Source of the DNA: Pseudomonas weihenstephanensis
GTDB taxonomy: Bacteria > Pseudomonadota > Gammaproteobacteria > Pseudomonadales > Pseudomonadaceae
Assembly (NCBI RefSeq): GCF_001043055.1
Contig: NZ_JYLF01000009.1
Span: forward strand, 62,001-126,000
Direction: 5' to 3'
DNA: 64,000 bases
Shown here: positions 8,331 through 17,100 of the stretch, piece after piece
Position numbering within the stretch: the stretch's first letter is position 1
Layout: every line of letters starts with the position of its first letter
Translations under genes and position numbers: made by a program
Notes under the pieces: model-generated
What the model was told of the DNA's origin: nothing
The model's input: only the letters and a program-made list of their open reading frames with translations
The model's database searches: none

Positions 8331-10081
8331 GCGCCTGTGCTCTGGGTCTGTGCCTGATGCGGGCGATTGATACTGACTGCCGAGCCATGTTGTTGCTGGA
8401 CATTGGCCAGCGCTTTGAGGACCTCCGCGCTGGGGCCGAACACCTGAGTTCGCCCCTCATTAAGCACCAGCAATTTGTCAGCCTGAGCCAACGATGAAGA
8501 CCGATGGGTGACCAGCACCACGCTGCTGCCCTGCGCCTTGAGTTGCGCAATGGCATTGGTCAACGCCGCATCACCCACCGCATCCAGATTGGAATTGGGC
8601 TCATCCAGCACCACCAGGCGCGGGCTGCCATAGAGCGCCCGCGCCAACGCCACGCGCTGCTTTTGCCCGCCCGACAAACCGCTGCCGTTGTCCCCCAGCA
8701 CCGTGTCGTAACCCTGCGCCAGGCGCAAAATCATCTCGTGAACACCGGCTTGCTGAGCGGCGGCCACCACATGCTGCGGGTCTGGATCGCGAAAGCGCGC
8801 AATGTTTTCGGCGATAGAGCCACTGAACAGTTCGATGTCCTGAGGCAAATAGCCAATGTAGGGCCCCAACTGGTCGCGGTTCCACTGATGAATATCGGCA
8901 CCGTCAAGGCGCACTGTGCCCGCCAGAGTGGGCCATACACCTACCAACACCCGCGCCAGCGTTGACTTGCCCGAGCCCGATGCACCCAATACGCCCAACA
9001 CTTCGCCTGCATTGAGGCTAAAACTGACCTGGTGCAGTGTCGGCACGGGGATGCCCGGTGGCGCCGCACTGACCTGCTCCAAACTCAGTTGGCCCTTAGG
9101 CGCCGGTAAGGCCATGTTGTCTTCAACCGGCGGATGCTCACGCAGTAAACCGTCCAGACGCTGATACGCCAACTTGGCCGAACTCCACTGCTTCCACACG
9201 GCAATCAACTGATCGATGGGGCTGAGCACGCGCCCCATCAGAATGGAACCGGCGATCATCATGCCCGCGCTCATTTCGCCTTGAATCACCAGTAACGCGC
9301 CAAGCCCCAACACCAATGACTGCAAGCATAAGCGCAGCGTTTTGCTGACTGACCCGATCACCGCGCCGGTGTCGCTGGCTTTGTTTTGCTCGGTCAAAAA
9401 GCGTGAGTGCACGTTAAACCAACGTTTACGTAAGACCCCCAACATGCCCATTGCCTGAATCGTCTCGGCATTGTGCAAATGGCTGGTGGCCAATTGACTG
9501 GACTGTTGCGAATACACGCTGGCCTGACTCAAGGACTTGCGGGTCATGACCTCGTTGACACATGCCAGCACAATCAGCAACGCCGCACCTGCCGTGGCAA
9601 AGACCCCCAGCCAGGTATTGAACATAAAAATCACAAACAGGTAGACCGGAAACCACGGCGCATCAAAAAACGCAAACAGGGCCGGGCCGGTGACGAATTG
9701 ACGAATCAGCGTCAGATCGCCTAACGCCTGCCCGGCATGGGCCTGACCGCTGAACAGGTTACGTTCGAAGGCTGCACGGTAGACCTGCTGGTTAAAGCGG
9801 CGCTCCAATTGGCTGCCGATACGAATAACGATAAAGCTGCGCACTGTTTCCAGCGTGCCAATGAAGATAAAGAACCCCACGACCATTAACGACAACATGG
9901 CCAGGGTGGTGGTGTTTTGCGACGACAGCACCCGGTCATACACCTGAAGCATATAAATGGAGGGCACTAACATCAGGATATTAATCAGTGCGGTAAAACA
10001 GCCGACACTGATCAGGATTTTTTTATAGTCAGCCAACGCATGTATCAGGGGCGCGACGGGACTACTTTTAAGGCGCTTCAT
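8327..10081 (-). CDS. aprD: AprD, ABC transporter of the type I secretion system
   Basis: Inner-membrane permease-ATPase that recognises the C-terminal signal of AprA and LipA and drives export. 584 residues. The N-terminal half has about six membrane helices (first about 22-42). The nucleotide-binding domain has Walker A GASGSGKS (366-373), signature LSGGQ (469-473), Walker B RLVVLDE (488-494) and an H-loop VLVTHR. No N-terminal C39 peptidase domain, as expected for exporters of leaderless RTX proteins. AAGGAAG sits just before the ATG. It lies 156 bp downstream of inh, a gap wide enough for an internal promoter, though none is obvious. Confidence 0.95.
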   Translation of the reverse strand: MKRLKSSPVAPLIHALADYKKILISVGCFTALINILMLVPSIYMLQVYDRVLSSQNTTTLAMLSLMVVGFFIFIGTLETVRSFIVIRIGSQLERRFNQQVYRAAFERNLFSGQAHAGQALGDLTLIRQFVTGPALFAFFDAPWFPVYLFVIFMFNTWLGVFATAGAALLIVLACVNEVMTRKSLSQASVYSQQSSQLATSHLHNAETIQAMGMLGVLRKRWFNVHSRFLTEQNKASDTGAVIGSVSKTLRLCLQSLVLGLGALLVIQGEMSAGMMIAGSILMGRVLSPIDQLIAVWKQWSSAKLAYQRLDGLLREHPPVEDNMALPAPKGQLSLEQVSAAPPGIPVPTLHQVSFSLNAGEVLGVLGASGSGKSTLARVLVGVWPTLAGTVRLDGADIHQWNRDQLGPYIGYLPQDIELFSGSIAENIARFRDPDPQHVVAAAQQAGVHEMILRLAQGYDTVLGDNGSGLSGGQKQRVALARALYGSPRLVVLDEPNSNLDAVGDAALTNAIAQLKAQGSSVVLVTHRSSSLAQADKLLVLNEGRTQVFGPSAEVLKALANVQQQHGSAVSINRPHQAQTQSTGA

Positions 10082-10237
10082 GAATCTTCCTTGATCAATA
10101 AACTACTTATCCAAGGCACGGGGTGGGGCCTCGCAAAGCCCTGGCTACCGGCCAACTTGTTCATTGGCTCATCACTGCACCGCTGTTATTGAACGACACT
10201 GATCCGCCCTCACTCATGCACCTTTAAGCCACGCCCC

Positions 10238-10633
10238 TTACTTCACACTTTGTAAATGCGCACGCTGCATGACCAGGGTGTTAGCGCCTTCCACTTCGCC
10301 CTCATAACGACCGGCCTCTATTAATGCCAAAAATATCGATTGCGTCCCGTCCTTACCGATAAGTAAAAGACCATCCGGGGTGGGCGACCACGTTGCGGGG
10401 GTAGTTCCCAACCAGGGTGCGAGGCACTTGACCTGCGCACTGAACGTTCGGTCTTGTTTGAGTTTTACCGTGCAGCTGTCTTTTTCATTCTGTTGCAGAT
10501 AAAACGTCCAACTGCCTGCCACTTGTGCAGGGCTTAACAACATCAATGAACTGGCCATAACGCTCTCGGTGGTCAACAACAGCAATGCAGCGATACCGCC
10601 CATTGCCCTGGAAATTCTGGATGCAGTGCTCAT
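10238..10633 (-). CDS. inh: Inh/AprI, periplasmic inhibitor of the alkaline protease
   Basis: Small tight-binding inhibitor of serralysin-type proteases, thought to protect the periplasm from misdirected AprA. 131 residues, the family's usual length. A signal peptide ends near VMA (about 26-27). The mature part opens with SSLMLLSPAQVAGSW, the N-terminal trunk that inserts into the protease active-site cleft in known complexes, and forms a small beta barrel with Cys54 and Cys70 in disulfide positions. It lies 58 bases after aprA with a strong hairpin between, so it is probably made at lower level than the protease. Confidence 0.93.
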   Translation of the reverse strand: MSTASRISRAMGGIAALLLLTTESVMASSLMLLSPAQVAGSWTFYLQQNEKDSCTVKLKQDRTFSAQVKCLAPWLGTTPATWSPTPDGLLLIGKDGTQSIFLALIEAGRYEGEVEGANTLVMQRAHLQSVK

Positions 10634-10655
10634 AGGACCTCGGCCTTGTGCCAGA

Positions 10656-10677
10656 GAGCAGCGCTTGCGCGCTGCTC
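10656..10677 (-). terminator. Intercistronic hairpin between aprA and inh
   Basis: A perfect 9-bp stem (GAGCAGCGC at 10656-10664 with GCGCTGCTC at 10669-10677) closes a 4-nt loop just after the aprA stop. There is no T run on the transcribed strand. It could act as a partial terminator or as a 3' stabiliser for the aprA message, giving more protease than inhibitor and transporter. That role is inferred from position. Confidence 0.6.
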
Positions 10678-10691
10678 ATGAACCGACAGCT

Positions 10692-12134
10692 TTACGCGAC
10701 GATGTCGTAAGTTGCCACTTGGCCCACAGTGGTGACCAGGAAGTCAGCGACACCCTGGCCGCTGAAGTCCACTTGCAGCGACCCAGCGTTGCTAGCCTGG
10801 TGGTAGCTGACAATGGCATCACCGGCATGACCGGTGAACGCGTCAACAAAGTTCAGGCCACCCAGCTTGGTGATCGCAGTGAGGTCGATTTTGTCAAAGC
10901 CGCTCTGGAAGTCCTTGATGATATCGGCCGCTTTGGGTGTGGAGTCAGACACCGCCCCAAACACGAACGTGTCAGAACCGGTGCCACCCCACAGCACGTC
11001 GGCACCGCCGCCGCCATAAATGATGTCGTTCCCGGCACCACCTTTGAGCACGTTGGCAGCATCGTTACCGATCAGCAAGTCGTTGCCCGAGCCACCAATG
11101 GCGTTTTCGATGGTCACGCCTTGGGCGATCGACACGTTACCGGTCATGCCGCCAACATCAGAGAACGAACCTGCGGTGAGGTTGATTTTCTGGTTTTGGC
11201 TGAAGCCCGAGAAGTCCAGCGTATCGTTACCGCCGCCGTCCCACACCGAGAAAATCAGTTTGTCGGTCGACGAGGTGGCGCTATAGAAGTCACGGTCAGC
11301 CGTCGAGTTGAAACCGTAAACGGTGTCATCCGCACGGGTTTCCAGGTTGGCGCCATACAGCTTTTGCACAGCGGCAATATCATCGAGCAACGGCGCAGAG
11401 GCGTACGCACCTTCACCGGTTTTGGTGAAGACCTGGCCCGTGTTTTTCTCACTCCAGTAGCTCATGACACTGTAGGCGCGGGTATCTTCGGCGTACACCG
11501 CGTCGCGATAGGTCGGGTTGCCATTGCCAGCGTTGTAGTCGCCGGGGTGTGACAGGCCCAGGGTGTGGCCGATTTCATGAGTCAGAGTCTGGCGACCGTA
11601 GTTGCCTTCTCCCGGGGTTTTATTGACTTGGTAGTCCTTGTTGATCAAGTACCACGACTCACCTTTGCGCGAGCTGTTTGGCAAGTAGGCAAAGGCCGCG
11701 CCGCCATTGCTGGCACTGAAGTTGGCGAATGTCATGTGACCATCGTCACCCCGAGCTGCCGGGCCTTCAGTGAAGGTCACTTTGGCAACGTCTGCCCATG
11801 ACTCCAGCGACAGTTTGGCTTGCTCTTTTTGCAATGCCGAGAACTGGCTGAACGTACCCAGACCGCGGGAGGCATAGCCGACAGGTGGGGCTGTGAGGAA
11901 GGTGTAGGTCAGGTTGATAACACCGTCGTTGTTAAGGTCGTGCCAGCTCGCACCGCTACGGGTCAGTTGGTCAGCCACCTGGTCAACCGTGAACGAGGGT
12001 TTGCCATTGACCAGATGATCACCTCGATCATAGAAATGGCTGAAATTATCAATTTGAGTGAAGGCAGAACTGGTGCCGTTGGCAGCAAACGTCTGGTTTA
12101 CGGACAGTGCTGCTTTCTCTTTAAGTTTCGACAT
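10692..12134 (-). CDS. aprA: AprA, extracellular alkaline metalloprotease (serralysin)
   Basis: Secreted zinc endopeptidase of the serralysin (M10B) family and the main caseinolytic exoenzyme of psychrotrophic pseudomonads. 480 residues from the ATG at 12134, which has AAGGA 8-12 bases upstream. A short propeptide precedes the catalytic domain with HEIGHTLGLSH (zinc ligands His186, His190, His196; catalytic Glu187) and the Met-turn SVMSYW (Met224, Tyr226). The C-terminal half has RTX calcium repeats (about 345-385) and ends DIVA, fitting the hydrophobic terminus required for type I export. A TTG-initiated extension to 12209 has no ribosome site. First gene of the exoenzyme unit, with a long AT-rich leader region behind it. 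Confidence 0.96.
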   Translation of the reverse strand: MSKLKEKAALSVNQTFAANGTSSAFTQIDNFSHFYDRGDHLVNGKPSFTVDQVADQLTRSGASWHDLNNDGVINLTYTFLTAPPVGYASRGLGTFSQFSALQKEQAKLSLESWADVAKVTFTEGPAARGDDGHMTFANFSASNGGAAFAYLPNSSRKGESWYLINKDYQVNKTPGEGNYGRQTLTHEIGHTLGLSHPGDYNAGNGNPTYRDAVYAEDTRAYSVMSYWSEKNTGQVFTKTGEGAYASAPLLDDIAAVQKLYGANLETRADDTVYGFNSTADRDFYSATSSTDKLIFSVWDGGGNDTLDFSGFSQNQKINLTAGSFSDVGGMTGNVSIAQGVTIENAIGGSGNDLLIGNDAANVLKGGAGNDIIYGGGGADVLWGGTGSDTFVFGAVSDSTPKAADIIKDFQSGFDKIDLTAITKLGGLNFVDAFTGHAGDAIVSYHQASNAGSLQVDFSGQGVADFLVTTVGQVATYDIVA

Positions 12135-12839
12135 GTAAACATTTCCTTGTTTAGCAGTAGAAAAGTTTTGACAGACAACGACGATCCCTTGGCGAGATCG
12201 TCCTATCACTCGCCGTTAAATGGCCGGGCGAAGTTGCCACATTTTGAAATATTTAGTCCAGCATTTTTTTTGGCGTCAAAATGCGATCAATCGCTAAGTA
12301 ACCGAAAACATTGGAAGTTTTGCTGCAAGGTTTTTCTGCGACCAACAAAACGTCTCGTTATATTCGTTTAAGGAATAACGATACACGTTAAAACAGAGGC
12401 TTGCCGTTCACTGGCTGACTGCACGGTCTAGTGCGCCCCCCTAAACTTACAGGCGTGTCGTTCGTACTGCCCGCCGGGCCGACTTTTAACTTTTAGCGCC
12501 TGAAAACATGCGTTTTTAACAGCGACCTATCATGGCCTCTCACCCGATAGACGCCGCATACAACGCGCCAAATAAGTGCAAATTAACAACGTGTTTTCTT
12601 ATAAAAAACGTCGCTTATTTGTAAGTATCAGACGCATCAAGTAATTGAATAACCAATACTCGCTATCGACGCTGTTATGACTGCCTTAATTCTGCGCCGT
12701 GTGAATACCCCTCACCGCTTTAGTGCAGAGCACGCATTCACAGTGTCAGTACCTGACGGTGCCAAGGCGCCTCATACCGCTAGACCTGAGAATCGTCCTA
12801 CAAACGGCACTTGACGGTAGTGGGTGATTTGGGTTTCCC
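12135..12839. other. Intergenic control region between aprA and ptxS
   Basis: About 700 bp without a credible gene, between the divergent aprA and ptxS. It is visibly richer in A and T than its flanks, notably 12240-12390 and 12560-12660. It must hold the aprA promoter (minus) and the ptxS promoter (plus). I could not assign -10 or -35 elements with confidence. It contains one clear inverted repeat (12569-12621), and the PtxS operator lies at its right edge. Confidence 0.6.
12569..12621. repeat. Nested inverted repeat in the aprA-ptxS interval
   Basis: CAAATAAG at 12569-12576 is matched by CTTATTTG at 12614-12621. Inside lies a second imperfect palindrome running from ACGTGTTTT to AAAAAACGT. 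The whole can fold into a two-tier stem-loop, or the outer arms could be a spaced binding site. Function unknown. Confidence 0.4.
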
Positions 12840-12853
12840 TGAAACCGGTTTCA
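12840..12853. promoter_or_regulatory. PtxS operator upstream of ptxS
   Basis: Exact 14-bp palindrome TGAAACCGGTTTCA, the published PtxS recognition sequence in P. aeruginosa and P. putida. It lies 51 bases before the preferred ptxS start, consistent with autoregulation. An identical copy precedes kguE. Confidence 0.92.
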
Positions 12854-12903
12854 GCGTCATGAATGAGACCGCCTGCGATAACACCAATAAAAGGTTTCAG
12901 GCC

Positions 12904-13929
12904 GTGAATAGCTTTTCTGCCGCCCAACGCTCACGCGTCACCATGCTGGATGTTGCCCAACGTGCTGGCGTTTCCAAAGCCAGCGTGTCGCGCTTTATCG
13001 GCGAAGACCGCGCCTTGCTCTCTGACGCCACTGCGCAACGGATTGAGCGTGCCATCGACGAGCTGGGCTATCGCCCCAACCAAATGGCGCGTGGTCTCAA
13101 GCGTGGACGTACCCGGCTGATTGGCATGCTGGTGGCGGATATCCGTAACCCGTACTCCATTGCTGTGATGCACGGTGTCGAGACGGCTTGTCGCCTTCAC
13201 GGTTACAACTTGGTGGTGTGTAACACCGATCGTAGCGATGAGCAGGAAAGCCAACACCTTGCAGCCCTGCGCGCTTACAACATCGAAGGGCTGATCCTGA
13301 ACACCCTCGGCCATCATCCTGACGCGTTGCAAGCGCTGCATCAGGAGATGCCCATCGTGCTGATTGATCGCAAGGTCGAGCAGTTGCACACCGACCTGGT
13401 GGGTCTGGACAACGCCGGGGCCGTGCGCACGGCCTTGCAGCACCTGCACGAGCAGGGGTTTCGTGACGTGTTAATGGTCAGCGAACCCGTGGACGGCACC
13501 AGTTCTCGCCTTGAGCGCATCGCCAGCTTTACCGTGCAACTGGCCCATTACCCGGCGCTGCGTGGCGCCGTCATCGAAACCGGCCCCGCCCTTTTCAGCC
13601 TTGTTCAAACCTTCTTAAAAACTCCCGGCTGCGGCCCCAAAGCGCTGTTTTGCGCCAACGGGGTGGCCGCACTGGCCTGCACGCAAGTGTTGCGCGCGCT
13701 CAACTGCAACCTGTTTGAGGAGGTGGGGGTCATCGCTCTGGATGACCTGGAGTGGTACCCGTTGGTCGGCAGCGGCATTACCGCCCTCGCCCAGCCCACC
13801 CAACAGATCGGCGCCAGCGCTTTTGAGTGCCTGTTCAAACGCTTGAGCGGCGACAAAACCGCGCCACGCGCGCTCGATTTTGCCGCACAGCTCATCGTTC
13901 GCGGTTCGACACAACCCCCTGCTGCCTGA
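12904..13929 (+). CDS. ptxS: PtxS, LacI-family repressor of 2-ketogluconate metabolism
   Basis: LacI/GalR-type repressor that releases DNA on binding 2-ketogluconate. HTH near the N terminus (TMLDVAQRAGVSKASVSRFIGE), hinge helix NQMARGLKRGRTRLIG, then a periplasmic-binding-protein-like effector domain. Identification rests on these features, on the kguEKTD operon immediately downstream, and on two exact PtxS palindromes. The GTG at 12904 is chosen because AAAAGG lies nine bases upstream and it gives 341 residues, close to the roughly 340 of known PtxS. An ATG at 12859 (356 residues) lies only six bases after the operator and has no ribosome site. A TTG at 12811 would put the operator inside the gene. 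Confidence 0.92.
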   Translation: MNSFSAAQRSRVTMLDVAQRAGVSKASVSRFIGEDRALLSDATAQRIERAIDELGYRPNQMARGLKRGRTRLIGMLVADIRNPYSIAVMHGVETACRLHGYNLVVCNTDRSDEQESQHLAALRAYNIEGLILNTLGHHPDALQALHQEMPIVLIDRKVEQLHTDLVGLDNAGAVRTALQHLHEQGFRDVLMVSEPVDGTSSRLERIASFTVQLAHYPALRGAVIETGPALFSLVQTFLKTPGCGPKALFCANGVAALACTQVLRALNCNLFEEVGVIALDDLEWYPLVGSGITALAQPTQQIGASAFECLFKRLSGDKTAPRALDFAAQLIVRGSTQPPAA

Positions 13930-13987
13930 CGTTTTTACTGCTGGCGTCCTTCATACGAACACGCGCCGGCCTTTATCTAACAAGAAA

Positions 13988-14001
13988 TGAAACCGGTTTC
14001 A
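13988..14001. promoter_or_regulatory. PtxS operator upstream of kguE
   Basis: Second exact copy of TGAAACCGGTTTCA, 12 bases before the kguE ATG. The palindrome is preceded by an A, so an ATG (13987) overlaps its left edge in frame with kguE. Repressor bound here would block transcription of the kgu genes and cover the translation start region of the DNA. Confidence 0.92.
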
Positions 14002-14013
14002 GAGGTAAGCACC

Positions 14014-14790
14014 ATGAACACATTCCCTGTCTCAATCAGCCTGTCGAGCTATGGCGCCGACCTGGTACGAAAGCGTGGTCAACAGAGTTTTATTGCGCTA
14101 CTGGCCAACGCGGGCGCTCAACGCATTGAAGTGCGTGAAGAACTGCTGACCGACGAAAACCCGGCAGCATTCAGCCTGGCCATCGACGAATATGCACTGG
14201 AATGCGTGTACTCCTCGCCTATGCAATTGTGGGATGCAGGTCAAACGCGGCCCAACCCTCAGTTGCTTGCGACCTTGCGTCGCGCCCACAGCTTTGGTGC
14301 CAAATGGCTAAAGGTGTCGCTGGGCTATTTCACCGAACATTGCGATATGGCCAATCTTGCGGCGTGTCTTGGCCAGCAACCGGTGCAATTGTTGGTTGAA
14401 AACGACCAAACCTCCCAAGGCGGTCGCATTGAGCCGCTCCAGCGGTTTTTTGATGCCGTTGAGCAGCAAGACGCGCCTGTGCGCATGACCTTTGACATTG
14501 GTAACTGGGCCTGGCAAGACCAATCTGCCAGCACGGCCGCACGTTTACTCGGGCGCCATGTCACCTACCTGCATTGCAAAGGAGTTGCCCGCCGCCCGGA
14601 TGGCAAGCTGATTGCCACCCCGCCGACGGCCACTGACTTACAAATGTGGGAACACTTACTGCCTCACATGCTTCAGGGCCTGCCCCGTGCGGTGGAATAC
14701 CCGTTACAAGGCAACGACCTGGACTGGCTGACCAAAGAGCACGTCGCCACGCTGGCCGCACTTGGGCAACAGGAGCTGAGCCATGTCTAA
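14014..14790 (+). CDS. kguE: KguE, sugar phosphate isomerase/epimerase-like protein of the ketogluconate operon
   Basis: First gene of the kgu operon. The 258-residue product is a TIM-barrel protein of the xylose-isomerase-like superfamily, with barrel strands ending in acidic or polar residues such as LLVENDQT and MTFDIGNW. Its exact reaction in 2-ketogluconate use is not established. Start at the ATG 14014, preceded by AGAGGTAA; the in-frame ATG at 13987 lies on the PtxS operator and lacks a ribosome site. The gene overlaps kguK by eight bases, so the two are translationally linked. Expression should be induced by 2-ketogluconate through PtxS. Confidence 0.88.
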   Translation: MNTFPVSISLSSYGADLVRKRGQQSFIALLANAGAQRIEVREELLTDENPAAFSLAIDEYALECVYSSPMQLWDAGQTRPNPQLLATLRRAHSFGAKWLKVSLGYFTEHCDMANLAACLGQQPVQLLVENDQTSQGGRIEPLQRFFDAVEQQDAPVRMTFDIGNWAWQDQSASTAARLLGRHVTYLHCKGVARRPDGKLIATPPTATDLQMWEHLLPHMLQGLPRAVEYPLQGNDLDWLTKEHVATLAALGQQELSHV

Positions 14791-15745
14791 GGTCGATGTT
14801 CTGTCGTTTGGTGAAACCATGGCCATGTTGGTGGCCGAGCACACGGGCGATTTGGCGCAGGTCGCGTTGTTTCATAAACGCATTGCCGGGGCTGACAGCA
14901 ACGTGGCCATAGGCCTGGCACGGCTGGGGTTTAACGTGTCCTGGCTGAGTCGCGTGGGCGCAGACTCGCTTGGCCGCTTCGTACTCCAGACCCTGCAAGC
15001 TGAAGGCCTTGACTGTCAGCACGTTGACATCGATCCGTTGCACCCCACGGGCTTTCAATTCAAGTCCCGTGTCGAGGATGGCAGTGACCCGCAAGTGGAA
15101 TATTTCCGCCGCGGCTCAGCCGCCAGTCACCTGAACCGCGACGCCATCACCCCACACCTGCTCAATGCCGGGCACTTGCATGCCACCGGCATTGTGGCCG
15201 CGCTGTCTGCCAACTGCCGCGAGCTGTCATTTGAACTGATGCAGGCCATGCGTGCGGCCGGGCGCACGGTGTCTTTCGACCCCAACCTGCGCACCTCGCT
15301 GTGGGCCAGCGAGTCGCAGATGATTGGCGACATCAACGCCCTCGCCGCCCGAGCGGACTGGGTATTGCCGGGGTTGAGCGAAGGCCGGTTACTGACCGGC
15401 TATGACGACCCGTGTGACATTGCCAGGTTCTATCTGGACCAAGGGGCCGAAGCCGTGATCATCAAACTGGGTCCAAAAGGAGCCTACTACCGCACCGCAG
15501 ACGCGGAAGATTTTGTACCGGCAGTGCCCGTAGAAAACGTGATCGACACCGTCGGCGCGGGCGACGGTTTCGCCGTGGGGGTCATCAGTGCCCTGTTGGA
15601 AAATCAGGGTTTTGCCCAAGCGGTCCAGCGCGGCAACTGGATTGGCAGCCGTGCCGTGCAAAGCCGTGGCGACATGGAGGGACTGCCCTCGCGCGCCGAT
15701 TTAAACCTGCACATGGCGCACTGTGCGCCCGGTGAAACTGCGTAA
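14783..15745 (+). CDS. kguK: KguK, 2-ketogluconate kinase (PfkB family)
   Basis: Cytoplasmic sugar kinase that phosphorylates imported 2-ketogluconate to 2-keto-6-phosphogluconate. 320 residues with the ribokinase/PfkB signatures: an N-terminal GADSNVAIGLARLG substrate and glycine-rich segment, and the C-terminal ATP/anion-hole motif DTVGAGDGFAVGV, whose Asp in GAGD is the catalytic base. AGGAG sits seven bases before the ATG, inside the end of kguE. The PfkB family alone would allow 2-dehydro-3-deoxygluconokinase, but the operon context and PtxS sites favour KguK. Confidence 0.9.
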   Translation: MSKVDVLSFGETMAMLVAEHTGDLAQVALFHKRIAGADSNVAIGLARLGFNVSWLSRVGADSLGRFVLQTLQAEGLDCQHVDIDPLHPTGFQFKSRVEDGSDPQVEYFRRGSAASHLNRDAITPHLLNAGHLHATGIVAALSANCRELSFELMQAMRAAGRTVSFDPNLRTSLWASESQMIGDINALAARADWVLPGLSEGRLLTGYDDPCDIARFYLDQGAEAVIIKLGPKGAYYRTADAEDFVPAVPVENVIDTVGAGDGFAVGVISALLENQGFAQAVQRGNWIGSRAVQSRGDMEGLPSRADLNLHMAHCAPGETA

Positions 15746-15799
15746 CTTGCTGCACCCGTGACCTGCTGCGACAAAAACAACAAGCTCAGGAGCAACGCC

Positions 15800-17095
15800 A
15801 TGCACACGCTAAAACTCGCTGCCCGCCGGTGGTGGTACATCATGCCGATCGTGTTTATCACCTACAGCCTGGCCTATCTGGACCGTGCCAATTATGGCTT
15901 TGCCGCCGCCTCGGGCATGGCCGAAGACCTGAACATTACGCCGGGGCTTTCGTCATTGCTGGGGGCATTGTTCTTCCTTGGCTACTTCTTTTTTCAGGTG
16001 CCAGGGGCGATCTATGCGCAGAAGAACAGTGTCAAAAAGCTGATTTTTGTCAGTCTGATTCTGTGGGGCGGCCTTGCCACCCTGACCGGCGTGGTCTCCA
16101 ACGCCTACACGCTGATTGCCATACGCTTCATGCTCGGCGTGGTCGAAGCAGCCGTGATGCCCGCGATGCTGGTGTACCTGTGCCATTGGTTCACCCGTGC
16201 CGAACGTTCACGGGCCAATACCTTTCTGATCCTGGGCAACCCGGTGACGATGCTCTGGATGTCGGTCGTGTCAGGCTATCTGGTGCAGCATTACAGCTGG
16301 CGCTGGATGTTTATCGTCGAAGGCCTGCCAGCGGTGCTCTGGGCATTCATTTGGTGGCGTCTGGCCGATGACCGTCCAAGCGAAGCCAAATGGCTCAGCC
16401 TGCAAGAGAAGCAAGACCTGCAAAGCGCGCTGGATGCCGAACAAGTCGGCATGACGCCAGTGAAGAACTACGCGGCGGCCTTTCGCTCACCCAAAGTCAT
16501 CCTGCTGGCGTTGCAGTTCTTCTGCTGGAGCATTGGCGTGTATGGCTTTGTGCTGTGGCTGCCGTCGATCCTTAAGCAGGGCGCGCACATGGACATGATC
16601 GAGGCCGGCTGGCTCTCGGCCCTGCCGTATCTGGCGGCGGTGATCGCCATGCTGGGGGTGTCCTGGGGATCAGACAAACTGCAAAGACGTAAACGCTTCG
16701 TCTGGCCGCCGCTGTTGATAGCCTCCATCGCTTTCTACGGCTCCTACGCCTTGGGCGCTGAGCATTTTTGGTTGTCCTACACGCTACTGGTGATTGCGGG
16801 CGCTTGTATGTACGCGCCCTATGGCCCCTTCTTCGCCATCATTCCGGAAATCCTGCCCTCCAATGTAGCTGGTGGTGCGATGGCACTCATTAACAGCATG
16901 GGGGCACTGGGGTCGTTTTCAGGCTCGTACCTGGTGGGTTACTTGAATAGCGAAACCGGCTCACCTGGCGCTTCGTACCTGTTGATGAGCGGCGCACTGC
17001 TGATTTCGGTGCTGCTCACTCTGATGCTCAAACCCACCACGAAAGACCCTGTTGCGCCACAACTCAGCGCCGCCCAGCGTCTGGCCCATTCTTGA
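15800..17095 (+). CDS. kguT: KguT, 2-ketogluconate transporter (MFS)
   Basis: Inner-membrane permease of the anion:cation symporter branch of the major facilitator superfamily, importing 2-ketogluconate. 431 residues with 12 predicted helices. The N terminus reads YSLAYLDRANYGFAAA, the common DRxNxG-type signature of this branch, and the loop between helices 6 and 7 is polar (about 185-225). CAGGAG lies just before the ATG at 15800; a more upstream in-frame ATG at 15758 lacks a ribosome site. It sits between kguK and kguD in the usual order. Confidence 0.92.
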   Translation: MHTLKLAARRWWYIMPIVFITYSLAYLDRANYGFAAASGMAEDLNITPGLSSLLGALFFLGYFFFQVPGAIYAQKNSVKKLIFVSLILWGGLATLTGVVSNAYTLIAIRFMLGVVEAAVMPAMLVYLCHWFTRAERSRANTFLILGNPVTMLWMSVVSGYLVQHYSWRWMFIVEGLPAVLWAFIWWRLADDRPSEAKWLSLQEKQDLQSALDAEQVGMTPVKNYAAAFRSPKVILLALQFFCWSIGVYGFVLWLPSILKQGAHMDMIEAGWLSALPYLAAVIAMLGVSWGSDKLQRRKRFVWPPLLIASIAFYGSYALGAEHFWLSYTLLVIAGACMYAPYGPFFAIIPEILPSNVAGGAMALINSMGALGSFSGSYLVGYLNSETGSPGASYLLMSGALLISVLLTLMLKPTTKDPVAPQLSAAQRLAHS

Positions 17096-17100
17096 ATTAA

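Noticed and set aside
10569..11552. 327-codon plus-strand frame opposite aprA and inh
   Set aside because: Antisense to the RTX part of aprA; repeat-driven codon bias explains its openness.
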